From the NCBI GenBank assembly GCA_021413535.1, contig JAIOQF010000363.1:1-7472 (forward strand): 7,472 nt of DNA. Direction: 5' to 3'. The translations under genes were made by a program, and so were the position numbers. Below, in pieces: positions 7,362 through 7,472 of this stretch (positions within the stretch are counted from its first letter, which is position 1; each line of letters opens with the position of its first letter). This stretch comes from Verrucomicrobiota bacterium. GTDB taxonomy: Bacteria > Verrucomicrobiota > Verrucomicrobiia > Verrucomicrobiales > Verrucomicrobiaceae. The notes under the pieces are model-generated. The model searched no databases, had not been told where the DNA came from, and saw only the letters and a list, made by a program, of their open reading frames with translations.

Positions 7362-7472
7362 TTACTGCTGCGCCGATTTCTTCTTCACCGTCGTAGCCGG
7401 AGCGACCGGCGCGGGCGGTGCTTCGTCCTTCCCGAGACCAACCCACTTGAGCGGCTTCTTCAGGGTGCTGTT
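7362..7472 (-). CDS. C-terminal tail of an unrecognised protein (5' end outside window)
   Basis: On the minus strand from the right edge, a frame of 36 codons ends with TAA at 7362-7364. It reads LKKPLKWVGLGKD, followed by an Ala/Pro/Val-rich stretch (APPAPVAPAT) and a basic KKKSAQQ end. The other two minus-strand frames do not give a comparable protein-like tail. Its in-frame stop lies 22 bases from the esterase stop, the usual tight convergent arrangement. The low-complexity Pro/Ala and Lys tail resembles disordered C-termini of envelope or nucleic-acid-binding proteins, but the visible piece is too short to name a family or function. Confidence 0.55.
   Translation of the reverse strand, partial: NSTLKKPLKWVGLGKDEAPPAPVAPATTVKKKSAQQ

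Overview
This looks like a GC-rich chromosomal segment of a free-living bacterium carrying ordinary metabolic, peptidase and signalling genes. I see no mobile element, CRISPR array, tRNA or rRNA. The organism cannot be fixed from the sequence alone. The wording of the Xaa-Pro aminopeptidase fragments, together with a large cyclase/STAND-ATPase/TPR regulator, made me think of Verrucomicrobiota or another soil-type lineage, but that is recollection of families and not a search result.

Layout. Positions 1-262 (minus) hold the N-terminal part of a DUF255/YyaL-type thioredoxin-fold protein that runs off the left edge. A 141-base divergent spacer separates it from glpK (404-1879, plus), a complete glycerol kinase. 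glpK converges, with a 9-base gap, on a large minus-strand gene (1889-4537) encoding a class III nucleotide cyclase domain fused to an NB-ARC/STAND ATPase and a TPR-like C-terminal region. Upstream of it on the same strand, 77 bases away, lies an M24-family Xaa-Pro aminopeptidase gene broken into two reading frames (5454-5783 N-terminal part, 4615-5481 catalytic part). A 176-base divergent spacer then leads to a secreted or periplasmic erythromycin-esterase-family protein (5960-7339, plus). The window closes with the C-terminal tail of an unrecognised minus-strand gene (7362-7472).

How the genes relate. The peptidase and the cyclase-STAND gene share a strand and could be co-transcribed, with the peptidase first. 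Otherwise the genes are arranged divergently or convergently and do not form an obvious pathway: glpK has no glycerol facilitator or glycerol-3-phosphate dehydrogenase beside it here.

The observation most worth checking is the aminopeptidase. The two frames meet at about 5481, and the junction appears to lack roughly 40 residues normally found between the N-terminal and catalytic domains. This is best explained by an internal deletion of 3n+1 bases, real or an assembly artefact, and not by a single-base frameshift. I did not find a convincing previously undescribed system in the window.
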